A DNA stretch of 64,000 bases, taken from the NCBI RefSeq assembly GCF_009688945.1, contig NZ_AP021874.1:5704001-5768000 (forward strand), written 5' to 3'. Positions 8,672 through 17,853 of the stretch are shown here, in pieces (position 1 is the stretch's first letter; each line of letters starts with the position of its first letter). Origin of the DNA: Desulfosarcina alkanivorans. GTDB taxonomy: Bacteria; Desulfobacterota; Desulfobacteria; Desulfobacterales; Desulfosarcinaceae. A program made the translations under genes and the position numbers. The notes beneath the pieces are model-generated. The model was given only the letters and a program-made list of their open reading frames with translations, was not told the origin of the DNA and made no database searches.

Positions 8672-10021
8672 TTACACCACGCCCTGGTCGATCATGGCAT
8701 CCACGACCTTGACGAAGCCGGCGATGTTGGCCCCGTTCATGTAGTTGCCCGGCGTGCCGTACTGCTCGGCCGCATCCAGGCAGGTCCGGTGAATGCTCTT
8801 CATGATCATCTGCAGCCGGTTGTCCACCTCTTCACGCGTCCAGGACAGGCGCATGCTGTTCTGGGTCATCTCCAGGCCCGACACCGACACGCCGCCCGCA
8901 TTGGCCGCCTTGCCCGGACCGTAGAGCAGCCGGTTCTCGATAAACAGGTCGATGCCTTCGGGCACCGTGGGCATGTTGGCCCCTTCGCTGACCACGTAAA
9001 CCCCGTTGTCGACCAGGTGCTGCGCGTCCACGGCGTTGATCTCGTTCTGGGTGGCCGACGGAAAGGCGCAGTCGGCCTTGTGGTTCCACAGCGGGTTGAA
9101 CTCCTGGCCCGGGTCCGATTCGGTGTAGACCGCGGCCGGGTATTTTTCGACATATTCCTTCACCCGGCCCCGGCGCAGGTTCTTCAGGTTCATGATATGG
9201 GCCAGCCGTTCCCGGTCGATCCCCGCCTCGTCGAAGATGTAGCCCGACGAGTCCGAAAAGGTCACCGGCCTGGCGCCCAGGTCCAGCAGCTTTTCCATGG
9301 TGTACTGGGCCACGTTGCCCGATCCGGACACCAGGCAGGTCTTTCCCTCCAGCGTCTCGTCGCGGGTGGCCAGCATCTCGGCCGCGAAGTAGACCGAGCC
9401 GTAGCCCGTGGCCTCGGGCCGGATCAGGCTGCCGCCCCAGTTCAGGCTCTTGCCCGTGAGCACCCCGGTGAACTCGTTGCGCAGCCGCTTGTACATCCCG
9501 AACAGGTAGCCGATCTCCCGGGCCCCCACCCCGATGTCCCCGGCGGGCACGTCCGTGTCCGGGCCGATGTGGCGGAACAGTTCGGCCATGAAGCTCTGGC
9601 AGAACCGCATCACCTCGAGGTCCGACTTGCCCTTGGGGTCGAAATCGCTGCCGCCCTTGCCGCCGCCCATGGGCAGCGTGGTCAACGCGTTCTTGAACAC
9701 CTGCTCGAAGGCCAGGAACTTGAGAATGCCCAGGTTCACCGAGGGGTGAAACCGCAGGCCGCCCTTGTACGGGCCGATGGCGCTGTTCATCTCGATCCGA
9801 AAACCCCGGTTGACCTGCACCTGGCCCTGGTCATCCACCCAGGGGACCCGGAACAGGATCACCCGCTCGGGCTCCACCAGGCGCTCCAGAATCCTGGCCG
9901 CACGGTATTCGGGGTTGCGGTCCATCACCGGCTTGATCGAGGCCATTACCTCCATGACCGCCTGGTGAAACTCCCGCTGCCCCGGGTCCTTGTCTTTTAC
10001 CATCTGTAGAATGTCCGACAT
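8672..10021 (-). CDS. gdhA: NADP-specific glutamate dehydrogenase
   Basis: A 449-residue protein of the hexameric, small-subunit (about 50 kDa) glutamate dehydrogenase family. Visible are the glutamate-binding and catalytic segments KGGLRFHPSVNLGILKFL and PMGGGKGGSDFDPKGKS, the NTGVLTGK-like segment FTGVLTGKSLNWGGS, and the Rossmann motif VSGSGNVAQY. The family interconverts 2-oxoglutarate plus ammonia and glutamate. It lies downstream of agmatine deiminase and the putrescine aminotransferase operon. In that setting it could recycle the glutamate formed by the aminotransferases back to 2-oxoglutarate, although biosynthetic ammonia assimilation is equally compatible. Confidence 0.95.
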   Translation of the reverse strand: MSDILQMVKDKDPGQREFHQAVMEVMASIKPVMDRNPEYRAARILERLVEPERVILFRVPWVDDQGQVQVNRGFRIEMNSAIGPYKGGLRFHPSVNLGILKFLAFEQVFKNALTTLPMGGGKGGSDFDPKGKSDLEVMRFCQSFMAELFRHIGPDTDVPAGDIGVGAREIGYLFGMYKRLRNEFTGVLTGKSLNWGGSLIRPEATGYGSVYFAAEMLATRDETLEGKTCLVSGSGNVAQYTMEKLLDLGARPVTFSDSSGYIFDEAGIDRERLAHIMNLKNLRRGRVKEYVEKYPAAVYTESDPGQEFNPLWNHKADCAFPSATQNEINAVDAQHLVDNGVYVVSEGANMPTVPEGIDLFIENRLLYGPGKAANAGGVSVSGLEMTQNSMRLSWTREEVDNRLQMIMKSIHRTCLDAAEQYGTPGNYMNGANIAGFVKVVDAMIDQGVV

Positions 10022-10183
10022 GGTTTTCTCCCGAAAAGTAAACGATTTAACAATTAATAAATGGGATGCGCGTCATCTCGCGTCGCTGCAGCGTATTTCG
10101 ACACACCGCGTTCCGCGCCCTTATGCAAAACCGCCCGGAATGCGACCCCCGGCCTGAAATTCAAAGCCCCAAAACAACTCCCT

Positions 10184-11290
10184 TCAGGGACGGTCTGCGG
10201 CCAACGGGACCTGCTGGGTAATGCAGTGAATGTTGCCGCCGCCCAGAAGAATCTCCCGGCTTCTGACGGCAGTCACCTGGCGCTCCGGAAACAGCCGGGT
10301 CAACAGTGCGACGGCGTCCTGGTCGCGGGGATCGTTGAAAATGGGCATGACGATACCGCCGTTGGCCATATAGAAATTGACATAGGACGCGGCCAGTCGG
10401 TCGCCGGCCCTGCGGGGTTTGGCGGTTTCACTGGCGTCCAGTCCCTCGCATTCCTCCGGTGAGATGGTCATCGGATCGGGTTGATGAATTTTGTGGACGG
10501 TCAGCGCCCGTCCGCGTGCGTCCCTTTCGCTGGAAAGCACCTCGACGGCCTGCCTGGATATCTCGTACTGGGGATCGCCGGGATCGTCCGTCCAGGTGAG
10601 CAGCACTTCGCCCGCCTTGATAAAACAGCACAGGTTGTCCACGTGGCCGTCGGTCTCGTCTTGAAATACGCCCCGGTCCAGCCAGATCACCTTTTTCAGG
10701 TTGAGGTAATCCCTCAGGCAGGCTTCAATCTGTTCCTGGTCCCAGCCAGGGTTGCGGTTGCGGTTCAGCAGGCATTCCCGGGTCGTGATCAACGTGCCCT
10801 GGCCGTCCACGTGAAATGAACCGCCTTCCATGACCAACGGGGCGCGGTAGCGGTCGGCATTTTCGATTTCGAGAACTTTTGCGGCCACCCGGGAATCCCG
10901 GGACCAGGGGAAGTAGAGCCCGCCGTCCAGGCCGCCCCAGGCATTGAACTGCCAGTCCACCCCGCGAAGGGATCCGGATGGGTTGACCACAAACGTGGGG
11001 CCCACGTCCCGCATCCAGGCATCGTCCGAAGCCATTTCCACCACCCGGACCGCCTCGGGCAGCCGGGCCCGGGCGTTTTCCCATTGACGATGGCCGGCGC
11101 CGACCGTCACCGGCTCGAAGGCGGAAATGGCCTCGATCACGGCAACAAAGCTGGCCTGGGCCGGTTTGGCGCCCATGCGCCAGGTGTCTCCCCGTTCGGG
11201 CCACAGCATCCAGCACCCCTTGTGGGGTTCATATTCTGCAGGCATCCGATATCCGTCTTCAAGGGGGGTACTGCTGCGTATTGTCGACAT
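10184..11290 (-). CDS. aguA: Agmatine deiminase
   Basis: A 368-residue member of the peptidyl-arginine-deiminase/agmatine deiminase family, which hydrolyses agmatine to N-carbamoylputrescine and ammonia. Diagnostic stretches are PAEYEPHKGCWMLWPERGDTW near the start, DDAWMRDVGPTFVV, MEGGSFHVDGQGTLITT and the C-terminal GGGNIHCITQQVP that carries the nucleophilic Cys. Neighbours are a symporter, putrescine aminotransferase and AOR upstream and gdhA downstream. The second agmatine-pathway enzyme, N-carbamoylputrescine amidohydrolase, is absent from the window. The gene has its own leader of about 180 bases after the symporter terminator, with two direct repeats around 11353-11408. Confidence 0.92.
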   Translation of the reverse strand: MSTIRSSTPLEDGYRMPAEYEPHKGCWMLWPERGDTWRMGAKPAQASFVAVIEAISAFEPVTVGAGHRQWENARARLPEAVRVVEMASDDAWMRDVGPTFVVNPSGSLRGVDWQFNAWGGLDGGLYFPWSRDSRVAAKVLEIENADRYRAPLVMEGGSFHVDGQGTLITTRECLLNRNRNPGWDQEQIEACLRDYLNLKKVIWLDRGVFQDETDGHVDNLCCFIKAGEVLLTWTDDPGDPQYEISRQAVEVLSSERDARGRALTVHKIHQPDPMTISPEECEGLDASETAKPRRAGDRLAASYVNFYMANGGIVMPIFNDPRDQDAVALLTRLFPERQVTAVRSREILLGGGNIHCITQQVPLAADRP

Positions 11291-11468
11291 AGGGCTTGGT
11301 TTTTCGAATTAAGTGTCCATCCATAAAGGTTATTTTGCCCGATATCTGCGTTGCGCTCAAAATTTTATCCTCGGAATATCAACGATATGCCTGCGCTAAA
11401 ATTTTACGCGCGCCTTGATCCCGACCAAAATTCCATGTTTCTGGACCAACACGGATTAGAATGCAACG

Positions 11469-11525
11469 AAAAAAATTGAAGTGCGGCCGGGACATCCGAT
11501 TTGTCTCCGGATCACCCGGCCGCAC
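11469..11525 (-). terminator. Terminator of the tetR-patA-AOR-symporter operon
   Basis: An 11-bp perfect stem (GTGCGGCCGGG with CCCGGCCGCAC) enclosing an inner ATCCG/CGGAT stem. On the minus strand it is followed within a few bases by a run of seven T. It lies 28 bases beyond the symporter stop. Confidence 0.75.
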
Positions 11526-11552
11526 CGGTAATACCATGGAAGGGGGCGCGGG

Positions 11553-13226
11553 TTAATGCCCGGTCACGGATACGTTTCCATCTGTCGGAGCGTCCGTCTC
11601 TCCTTTTTTGAACCATCCCATCCATTTAACAACGGGCATGGGTTTGCCGTCAATGTCCACCAGCGGTTTGGGGGTGTCCAGCCGCTGGGTGGCCAGGGAG
11701 ACCGCGACCATGCAGACGATGGACCCGAGGACCGCCCAGACCGAACTGATGTAAAGCGAATCCCACATGGCCCAGTCAAAATAAATGCCGGTCTCGGCGC
11801 CCTTGAGGCCCAGGTCCGTATTGGCTTCCTTGGTCATGGGCAGGTAGATAAAATAGGAGGCGATCCAGACGGCCAGGCCGCCCCAGAATGCGGCGATTGC
11901 TCCGTAGTTGTTGGCCTTTTTCCAGAAATAAGCGGCCGCATAGGGGACGAAAAGGCTGACCAGCAAAAGGGACCAGGCGATGACCATCAGGTTGTAGATC
12001 ACCTGGAAGTACAGGGCCAGCATCAACGAGACGATGGTGACGATGGGCACCATGATTTTGGTCATCTTCAGCGTCTGGTGCTCGTCCGCATCGGGGTTGA
12101 AGTATTTATAGCCGTTGTAGCCGATAATCGAAGAAGCTGCCAGGATGGCGCTGTCGGACGAACTCATCAGGGCCGCCACCAGGGCGCTGACGAAAAGGAC
12201 CGCGAAGAAGGGATTGAGGTGCTCCACGGCCATGAGCAGCAGGATCTTGTTGAGGGCATCGTCGATGCTCAGATCCGGGTTGACCCGGAAATAGATCATG
12301 CCGATTACAACGGGCATCATGCCGACGGTGACGTAGAGCAGGCCGGCAAGATAGCTGGAATAGGAAGCGGTTTTTTCGTCCTTGGCCGACAGCACACGCT
12401 GCATGAGGTCTTGGGCAGGGATGCTGCCGAACCCGATGGCCAGCCAGGCGGCGATCCAGTAAAACCACCCCACATAGCCGGTGTAGTACATGTACCCGGC
12501 ATTCTCCATCTCCGGGTTGGCCGCCGATTCCGGTGTGGGGACAAAGGACCACTGGTTGATGCCCATCATGTTGTTGGGATCGTTGGAGAAGACCGATTCC
12601 CAGCCGCCGGCCAGGGGGACCGCCACGTAGAGCATGATGGCCATGCCGACCATGAGGATGATCATCTGGAAGACGTCGGTCAGGGTCACGGCCCACATGC
12701 CGCCCAGATAGGTGTAAACCACCAGGATAAATGTGGAGATGGTGATCCCCGTCCACAGCGGGATGCCGCTGAAGTAGTTGATGATGGTGCCGAAGGCCAC
12801 CAGCTGGGCGCCGACCCATCCCATTTCGGCGATACTCAGGGAGGCGGTGGCAAATAATCCCATGCTTTTCCCGTAGCGCAATTCAAACAGGTCCACCAGG
12901 GTGATGAAGCGGCCCCGGCGCATCAGGCGGGCGAAGAAAAAACCGGTCAGCAGGAGGCACACGGCAGCTCCCCAGGGGTCGAAGATCACGCCCTGGTTGC
13001 CGAAGATATAGGCATTGCCGGCGCCGCCCATGCAGGTCCCGGACCCGAACCAGGTGGCAAAGAGGGTCCCCGTGCAAAAGAAGATGCCCAGGCGGCGCCC
13101 GGCGACCACGTAGTCCGTTGTCGTGTTGATCTTCTTGGATGCATACCAGCCGACGAAGAGCATGAGGATCATATAGATTCCCAAGCCGATTAAAACCCAA
13201 TTGCCATATTCATAGGCACCTTCCAT
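11553..13226 (-). CDS. Sodium:solute symporter, probably for a polyamine or amino acid
   Basis: A 557-residue integral membrane protein with about 13 hydrophobic segments and the sodium:solute symporter pattern: GWYASKKINTTTDYVVAGRRLG after the first helix, FATWFGSGTCMGGAGNAY, GGMWAVTLTDVFQMIILMVG and SALVAALMSSSDSAILAASS. Family members couple substrate entry to Na+ influx. It is the last gene of an operon with putrescine aminotransferase, AOR and MoaD-like genes and is followed by agmatine deiminase, so an imported amine such as putrescine or agmatine is the likely cargo; sequence alone does not fix the substrate. Confidence 0.88.
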   Translation of the reverse strand: MEGAYEYGNWVLIGLGIYMILMLFVGWYASKKINTTTDYVVAGRRLGIFFCTGTLFATWFGSGTCMGGAGNAYIFGNQGVIFDPWGAAVCLLLTGFFFARLMRRGRFITLVDLFELRYGKSMGLFATASLSIAEMGWVGAQLVAFGTIINYFSGIPLWTGITISTFILVVYTYLGGMWAVTLTDVFQMIILMVGMAIMLYVAVPLAGGWESVFSNDPNNMMGINQWSFVPTPESAANPEMENAGYMYYTGYVGWFYWIAAWLAIGFGSIPAQDLMQRVLSAKDEKTASYSSYLAGLLYVTVGMMPVVIGMIYFRVNPDLSIDDALNKILLLMAVEHLNPFFAVLFVSALVAALMSSSDSAILAASSIIGYNGYKYFNPDADEHQTLKMTKIMVPIVTIVSLMLALYFQVIYNLMVIAWSLLLVSLFVPYAAAYFWKKANNYGAIAAFWGGLAVWIASYFIYLPMTKEANTDLGLKGAETGIYFDWAMWDSLYISSVWAVLGSIVCMVAVSLATQRLDTPKPLVDIDGKPMPVVKWMGWFKKGETDAPTDGNVSVTGH

Positions 13227-13269
13227 AACTCCTCCTTGTTCAGTTAAGATCCTGGTTCAACCCTCGTGT

Positions 13270-13521
13270 CTACCCACCGGCAATTTTTTGAAATAACTTG
13301 ACCTCGGCGTTTTCAGGGATGGGATCCATCGCCTTGGCAAGTCTTCCGTTGACGGTGACAATACCCAATCGTGCTTTTGGAATGCCTATGGTTGCAACCA
13401 TGTCGGCCACGGTGGCGTTGGCCGGCAGATCGGCCTCTATTCCGGAGGCCGGGTAACGGCCGGGAAAATGGGATGGCAGGGTACCCAAAAGCTTAATCCG
13501 CGCTTTCACATCGGCCCTCAT
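13270..13521 (-). CDS. MoaD/ThiS-like sulfur-carrier protein
   Basis: An 83-residue beta-grasp protein ending in the diagnostic Gly-Gly (KLFQKIAGG). MoaD and ThiS relatives are activated at this C-terminus as a thiocarboxylate and donate sulfur, in MoaD's case to the dithiolene of the pyranopterin cofactor. The start codon overlaps the AOR stop by one base, so the two proteins are translated together. Such AOR-linked MoaD paralogues are common in tungsten enzyme operons and probably support tungstopterin assembly for that AOR. Confidence 0.85.
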   Translation of the reverse strand: MRADVKARIKLLGTLPSHFPGRYPASGIEADLPANATVADMVATIGIPKARLGIVTVNGRLAKAMDPIPENAEVKLFQKIAGG

Positions 13522-15248
13522 CAGAAATCAAATGTGGTGTCCATCTCCTCGTTGCTGACCATCACCACGGCATTGTGGGGCGGCAATGGTTCTTTGTAAA
13601 ACATGGCCGGCAGGCGATCGGCTTCGTTCGTGAATCCGGCCTTGCGGTTGAACGCCCGTTCCGCTTTCAACACCCGCAGCCCCAGATCCGTCCAGTCCGC
13701 TTCAGCAAAGGGCCGGCCCGATTTGGCACTGACCATTTTAAACACGTTTTCCATACCGCCCTCAGCCGCCAGCCCGGATTGGGCGAAGTCACAGATGCCC
13801 ACCGTGTCAACGGCCGCCATGTGGATCTGGGTGTCCCGGGATGCCTCCACCTGGCCTTCGGCGCCCAGCGGATTGATGGTTCCGCCGAAGTCTTCCAGGT
13901 TCTGGTCGACGACCCAGCCGGCCGTATGATCGGCGCCCATGGGTGAGGTGGCATAGGTCACCGCCATTCCCTGGATTCCCCTCGGATCGTAGGCGGCGAT
14001 GCTCTGCCCCTTGACGGTCGGCACCCGGTCATGGCCGAAATGCCTGCCGACGGCATCGGGGCCGCTGCCGATAATTTTTCCCAGGGGGGTCCCCTTGGCG
14101 ACCTCTTCCACCATTTCAATCGCTGCGGCGCCGTCACCGAACGGTTTGTAGCCGGCATCCATTGCCACGGCGACCGCCACACCGGTATTCATGGTGTCCA
14201 GCCCGATGTCGTCACAGAGGAAATCCAGCTTGGCGATGCTGTCCAGGTCATCGTTGCCGATCATTCCGCCCATGGACCAGATGGTCTCATACTCCAGGGA
14301 AGAGGTGACGTACCTGCCCTGGGGGTCGACAAATTCATTGGAACAGTCGATGATGCATTGGGCACACCCCTTGTGGGTGGTTTTGCCCCCCCGGGCCTTG
14401 ATCAGGCTGGCCATGGTTTCACCGCTGATTTTCTCAACGCCGTCAAACTGGCCTTCGCGGGCATTGCGGGTGGGGAACGCACCGGCGCCGTTGATGGCTT
14501 CCACCAGGCAGGCCGTGCCCAGTTCCGGCAATATCTCGCCGCTGAATTCGTCCGCCTTGACTGCCTTTGCATAGTTTCTGGAACACGTTTTGAACGCATC
14601 CGGTTCTGCCAGCGGATCGGGTGTTTTGCCTTTTCTGCTGACGATCAGCGCCTTGAGTCCCTTTGATCCCATCACCGCCCCCAAACCACCCCGGCCGGCA
14701 GCGCGACAGGGGCGGCCGTCCAGGTCCGTGGTCTGGACGGATGCAGATGACAATTGCATGTCTCCAGCGGGGCCGATGCAGGTGATGCTGCATTCTTCAT
14801 CGCGCGCAGCGGTCAGCTTCTCGACCAATGCATAGGTTCTCATCCCTTTGAGGTCACCGGCATCGATCAATTCGACCGATCCGTCGGCGTCGATGGCCAA
14901 CGCATAGTACTGGTCACTCGGCGCCTGTCCTTCGATGACCAGTGCCGTAATGCCAAGCCTTGCCAGGGCATAGGCCGCGGTGCCGCCCACGTTGCTCTCT
15001 TTGATCCCACCGGTCAGCGGGCTTTTGGCGCCCACGGACAAGCGGCTGGTGTTGATCAGCGGCGTCCCGGTCAGATACCCCGGAGCGAAAACGAGTTTGT
15101 TTTCCGGCCCCAGGGCATCGCATGTCGCCGGCACTTCGCTGTTGATCAGAATCGAGGTCAAGCCTCGTCCACCAAGCATTTGGTATTGATCCGGCGTATC
15201 TTCACTGGTTATGGACTGGTCTGTCATATTTACCCGTATCAATTTCAT
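13521..15248 (-). CDS. aor: Aldehyde:ferredoxin oxidoreductase (tungsten enzyme)
   Basis: A 575-residue AOR-family protein. The N-terminal domain carries GGRGLTSILINSEVP and RAAGRGGLGAVMGSKGLKAL, which contact the bis-tungstopterin. The [4Fe-4S] ligands are HKGCAQCIIDC around residue 293 plus the late Cys of VGICDFAQ. The domain binding the second pterin holds DFLCDDIGLDTMNTGVAVAVAMDAG. AORs oxidise aldehydes to acids and pass electrons to ferredoxin. It sits 30 bases downstream of putrescine aminotransferase, whose product is 4-aminobutanal, and overlaps a MoaD gene. The inferred reaction is 4-aminobutanal to GABA; the assignment of substrate rests only on context. Confidence 0.92.
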   Translation of the reverse strand: MKLIRVNMTDQSITSEDTPDQYQMLGGRGLTSILINSEVPATCDALGPENKLVFAPGYLTGTPLINTSRLSVGAKSPLTGGIKESNVGGTAAYALARLGITALVIEGQAPSDQYYALAIDADGSVELIDAGDLKGMRTYALVEKLTAARDEECSITCIGPAGDMQLSSASVQTTDLDGRPCRAAGRGGLGAVMGSKGLKALIVSRKGKTPDPLAEPDAFKTCSRNYAKAVKADEFSGEILPELGTACLVEAINGAGAFPTRNAREGQFDGVEKISGETMASLIKARGGKTTHKGCAQCIIDCSNEFVDPQGRYVTSSLEYETIWSMGGMIGNDDLDSIAKLDFLCDDIGLDTMNTGVAVAVAMDAGYKPFGDGAAAIEMVEEVAKGTPLGKIIGSGPDAVGRHFGHDRVPTVKGQSIAAYDPRGIQGMAVTYATSPMGADHTAGWVVDQNLEDFGGTINPLGAEGQVEASRDTQIHMAAVDTVGICDFAQSGLAAEGGMENVFKMVSAKSGRPFAEADWTDLGLRVLKAERAFNRKAGFTNEADRLPAMFYKEPLPPHNAVVMVSNEEMDTTFDF

Positions 15249-15278
15249 GGCGTTTCCTTTCCTTTTTTATTTAACCGG

Positions 15279-16637
15279 TTACGCAGTCCGGGATACCGAT
15301 TTCAGGGTGTCGCGCAGTCTGTTAAGGACTTCGTCGATTTCTTCTTTGGCTACAACCAGCGGGGGTTCAAAGCGGATCGCTTTGGCATTGATCAGGGTCC
15401 CGGCAACAAGCACTTTTCGTCTGAACAAGCCGGCAGCGACTTTGTATCCCACTTCATCGTTGATGAAGTGCTGTCCGATGAGAAGCCCTTTACCGGTAAT
15501 TTTTTCGTACACACCGGGAAACTCCCGGGTCAGCTGGTTGAGTTCACCCATGAAATAATCGCCCAGTTCAGCCGCTCGCTGCGGCAGGTTGTCCCTGAGC
15601 GTTACCTGGATCGTGGCGATCGCGGCGGCGCATGCCATCGGGTTCCCGCCGGTGGTGGTGGTATGGATGAACGGATTGGGTTCTTCGAACGATTTCCAGA
15701 TGTCGCCGCTGCCCATGAAGCTGCCAATCGGCATCACGCCCCCGCCCAGCGACTTGGCGGTCATCATGATGTCCGGTTCCACCTCCCAGTGGTCGACACC
15801 CCACAGCGCACCGGTCCGGCCAAGGCCGGTCTGTACTTCGTCGCAGATCATCAGGATGCCGAACCGGGTGCAGATTTCTCGCACCCTGGGCCAGTAGTCT
15901 GCCGGGGGAACGATGGCGCCGGCTTCACCCTGAATGGGTTCGGCGACAAATCCGGCGATCTCGATGCCAACCGTGTCACAGATCTCCAACTGTTTTTCCA
16001 GGGCATCGGCATCGCCAAACGGAACGAAGAAGGTCTGCGCGCCATAGGGCTGCAACGGTGCACGGAAATCTTTTTTGCCCATGACACTCAGGGAGCCGGA
16101 CGTTTTGCCGTGGAAGGCCTTCACCGTAGAAATGAAACTATGCTTGCCGGTGTGAAGCCTCGCGATTTTGAGTGCCCCTTCCACCGCTTCGGTACCGCTG
16201 GCAACGAAGAAGGCATGGTCGATGGCGCCGGGGGTGATGTCGGCGATCAGGTTGGCCAGCACGCCACGCAGGGGGTCCATCAGTTCCTGACTGGGAATGC
16301 CGGATCGAAGGGCCTGGGCCCTGACCGCTTCAACCACTTCCGGATGGGACCAGCCAAGGTCAAGTGCGCCATAACCACCCAGAAAATCGAGGTATTCATT
16401 TCCGAAGTTGTCATAAAATTTAGCGCCCTTGCCCCGCCATTCGACGGCGCCATAGTCCCCGGCTTCTGTCATGGATTTACGATATTCAACCCATCCGGCA
16501 TTGAAGTGGTTGACGAAGTTGTTTTTTGTTTCCTCCGAGATCCACTTGGCAGTGGTGTCGTCCAGGGATGCTGAGTCCTGTTTGATGATTTCCAGCCATT
16601 TGTTGGAATAATCGATCGCTTTCTGGAAATTGCTCAT
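15279..16637 (-). CDS. patA: Putrescine aminotransferase (class III PLP enzyme)
   Basis: A 452-residue class III aminotransferase that resembles E. coli PatA/YgjG throughout, including EYRKSMTEAGDYGAVEW, HSFISTVKAFHGKTSGSLS, ICDEVQTGLGRTGALWGV, the PLP-lysine segment TAKSLGGGVMPIG around residue 295, and the C-terminal VLVAGTLINAKAIRFEPP. PatA transfers the amino group of putrescine to 2-oxoglutarate, giving 4-aminobutanal and glutamate. It is the first enzyme of an operon continuing into AOR, MoaD and a symporter. An operator-like palindrome lies 45 bases upstream of the start, between this gene and the tetR gene. Confidence 0.9.
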   Translation of the reverse strand: MSNFQKAIDYSNKWLEIIKQDSASLDDTTAKWISEETKNNFVNHFNAGWVEYRKSMTEAGDYGAVEWRGKGAKFYDNFGNEYLDFLGGYGALDLGWSHPEVVEAVRAQALRSGIPSQELMDPLRGVLANLIADITPGAIDHAFFVASGTEAVEGALKIARLHTGKHSFISTVKAFHGKTSGSLSVMGKKDFRAPLQPYGAQTFFVPFGDADALEKQLEICDTVGIEIAGFVAEPIQGEAGAIVPPADYWPRVREICTRFGILMICDEVQTGLGRTGALWGVDHWEVEPDIMMTAKSLGGGVMPIGSFMGSGDIWKSFEEPNPFIHTTTTGGNPMACAAAIATIQVTLRDNLPQRAAELGDYFMGELNQLTREFPGVYEKITGKGLLIGQHFINDEVGYKVAAGLFRRKVLVAGTLINAKAIRFEPPLVVAKEEIDEVLNRLRDTLKSVSRTA

Positions 16638-16681
16638 TTGTTCTCCTTTTCAGATGCGTGGTGTAACGGACGATGATAAAA

Positions 16682-16701
16682 TTAATTGAACGTTCGTTTA
16701 A
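16682..16701 (-). promoter_or_regulatory. Probable TetR-family operator upstream of patA
   Basis: An imperfect 20-bp palindrome, TTAATTGAAC next to GTTCGTTTAA (8 of 10 positions paired), centred on AACGTTC, a sequence type typical of TetR-family operators. It lies in the 205-base gap between tetR and patA, directly upstream of the patA ribosome site, so it could control the amine operon. Confidence 0.5.
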
Positions 16702-16842
16702 AATTATTAGCCAATATCAGCCCAATCAAAAGCATGCGAAATCTCTTGCTGTCATCTCCGGGACGGCAGGGGGGCGGTATTTAAACGACCCGGGCGCCTG
16801 CCCCTGCTGAAGCCACAGCATCCGGGCATCTATGAAATCGGG

Positions 16843-17445
16843 TCAGAACTCGCCGTTTTTCAATGCGCTTACCAGGGCTTTTTGAGCAACCTGGGCAAAG
16901 TCCTCGAACGGTTTCCCGTCGGCCAAAAACTGATTGTGAATTTCCAGTCCCTCCATCAAGGTCACGATGTAATCGGCCGCTTTTTTCTCATCTTTCACAT
17001 TGATGACGCCCTTGGCGTTGAAGTACACCAATTTTTCTCTCAGGTAGTCCCGCAGCCACTTGAACATCACCCTGAAGCGTTCCAGTATCTTTTCGTTTCT
17101 TAAGCTCAGGTAATAGAATCCGAAATGGACGCTCGGATCCACGGTCCGGCTCCATTGCAGCGAAAAGATCATGCTGATCAGCGAGTCGAAATGCTCTTCA
17201 TCATCTTCGATATGGTCGAAGTTGATCATGGATGGAGATTCATATTTCTCAATCAGCAGGTCAACGAGTTCAATCTTCAGGTTCTCTTTGTTTTTGAAGT
17301 AGTGGATGATCAGGCTGGGATGGATGCCTATCCTGCTCGCTATCTTGCTGATGGAGGTGCCTTCGAGGCCCTCCTGGATCAGCACCTGGTAGTAGCTCTC
17401 GAGGATGTCCGGTTTTCTGAGGGCCGCGCTTTTATTTTTTCTCAT
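16843..17445 (-). CDS. TetR-family transcriptional regulator
   Basis: About 200 residues. The N-terminal helix-turn-helix is clear (GTSISKIASRIGIHPSLIIHY, then FKNKENLKIELVDLLIEKY), followed by an all-helical ligand-binding and dimerisation domain. ATG 17445 begins the usual basic lead-in MRKNKSAALRKPDIL; an upstream ATG at 17553 would add 36 atypical residues. Most TetR proteins repress neighbouring transport or catabolic genes and release DNA on binding a small ligand. The adjacent patA-AOR-MoaD-symporter operon with its palindrome is the natural target, with an amine or aminoaldehyde as a plausible ligand. Confidence 0.85.
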   Translation of the reverse strand: MRKNKSAALRKPDILESYYQVLIQEGLEGTSISKIASRIGIHPSLIIHYFKNKENLKIELVDLLIEKYESPSMINFDHIEDDEEHFDSLISMIFSLQWSRTVDPSVHFGFYYLSLRNEKILERFRVMFKWLRDYLREKLVYFNAKGVINVKDEKKAADYIVTLMEGLEIHNQFLADGKPFEDFAQVAQKALVSALKNGEF

Positions 17446-17751
17446 GACCTTGCCGGTTTCGTCGGGTGAGGTGTGCAACACTGTCGGAACGCAGGTAACA
17501 GGTTTTCCGTTTTCATGTGGCAATTCGGTTATATAAATTAACCGTATATTCAATTAAAAGCTTTTAGTCAAGGGGGAATATAGCGCCCGACAGAAGCTGA
17601 GCGGCGTTCATTTGTTTTCGATGACTTCGGGCGGGCGTCGGTGCCGGCGGGGGCGCGCCATCGTCCGGGGCTCCGTCGCCATCATGGCTGACCTGTCCTG
17701 GCCTGGAGATGGGGTTGAGGCGGGACCGTCCGTTTCATGACGAACGGCATT

Positions 17752-17775
17752 AAATTATGCAAATATGCATAATTT
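17752..17775. promoter_or_regulatory. Palindromic activator site, copy 1 (TATGCA-N4-TGCATA)
   Basis: AAATTATGC, six bases, GCATAATTT: a perfect 9-bp inverted repeat. Its centre (17756-17771) reads TATGCA-AATA-TGCATA, the same arms and spacing as a second site at 19701-19716. The pair flanks the sigma-54 activator gene, so both are likely binding sites for that protein. This copy lies about 310 bases upstream of the tetR start; no -24/-12 promoter was found on the tetR side. The rest of 17446-17853 shows nothing else recognisable. Confidence 0.6.
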
Positions 17776-17853
17776 GCTGAGACCCAGTGAAAAACAGTCT
17801 GGCGGAAGCGTATCGGCGGCTGCATGAGGCAGGGAAGGGGGCGGTTGAACAAC

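Noticed and set aside
8642..10009. Long plus-strand open frame of about 455 codons
   Set aside because: It is antisense to gdhA, has no family features and a His/Gln/Gly-rich composition typical of the complement of GC-rich coding sequence.
14754..16574. Plus-strand open frame of about 606 codons
   Set aside because: Antisense across the AOR and patA genes and their junction; both minus-strand genes have complete catalytic motifs.
17445..17755. Search for a -24/-12 promoter between the first palindrome and tetR
   Set aside because: No GG-N10-GC pair with acceptable flanking bases was found on the minus strand.
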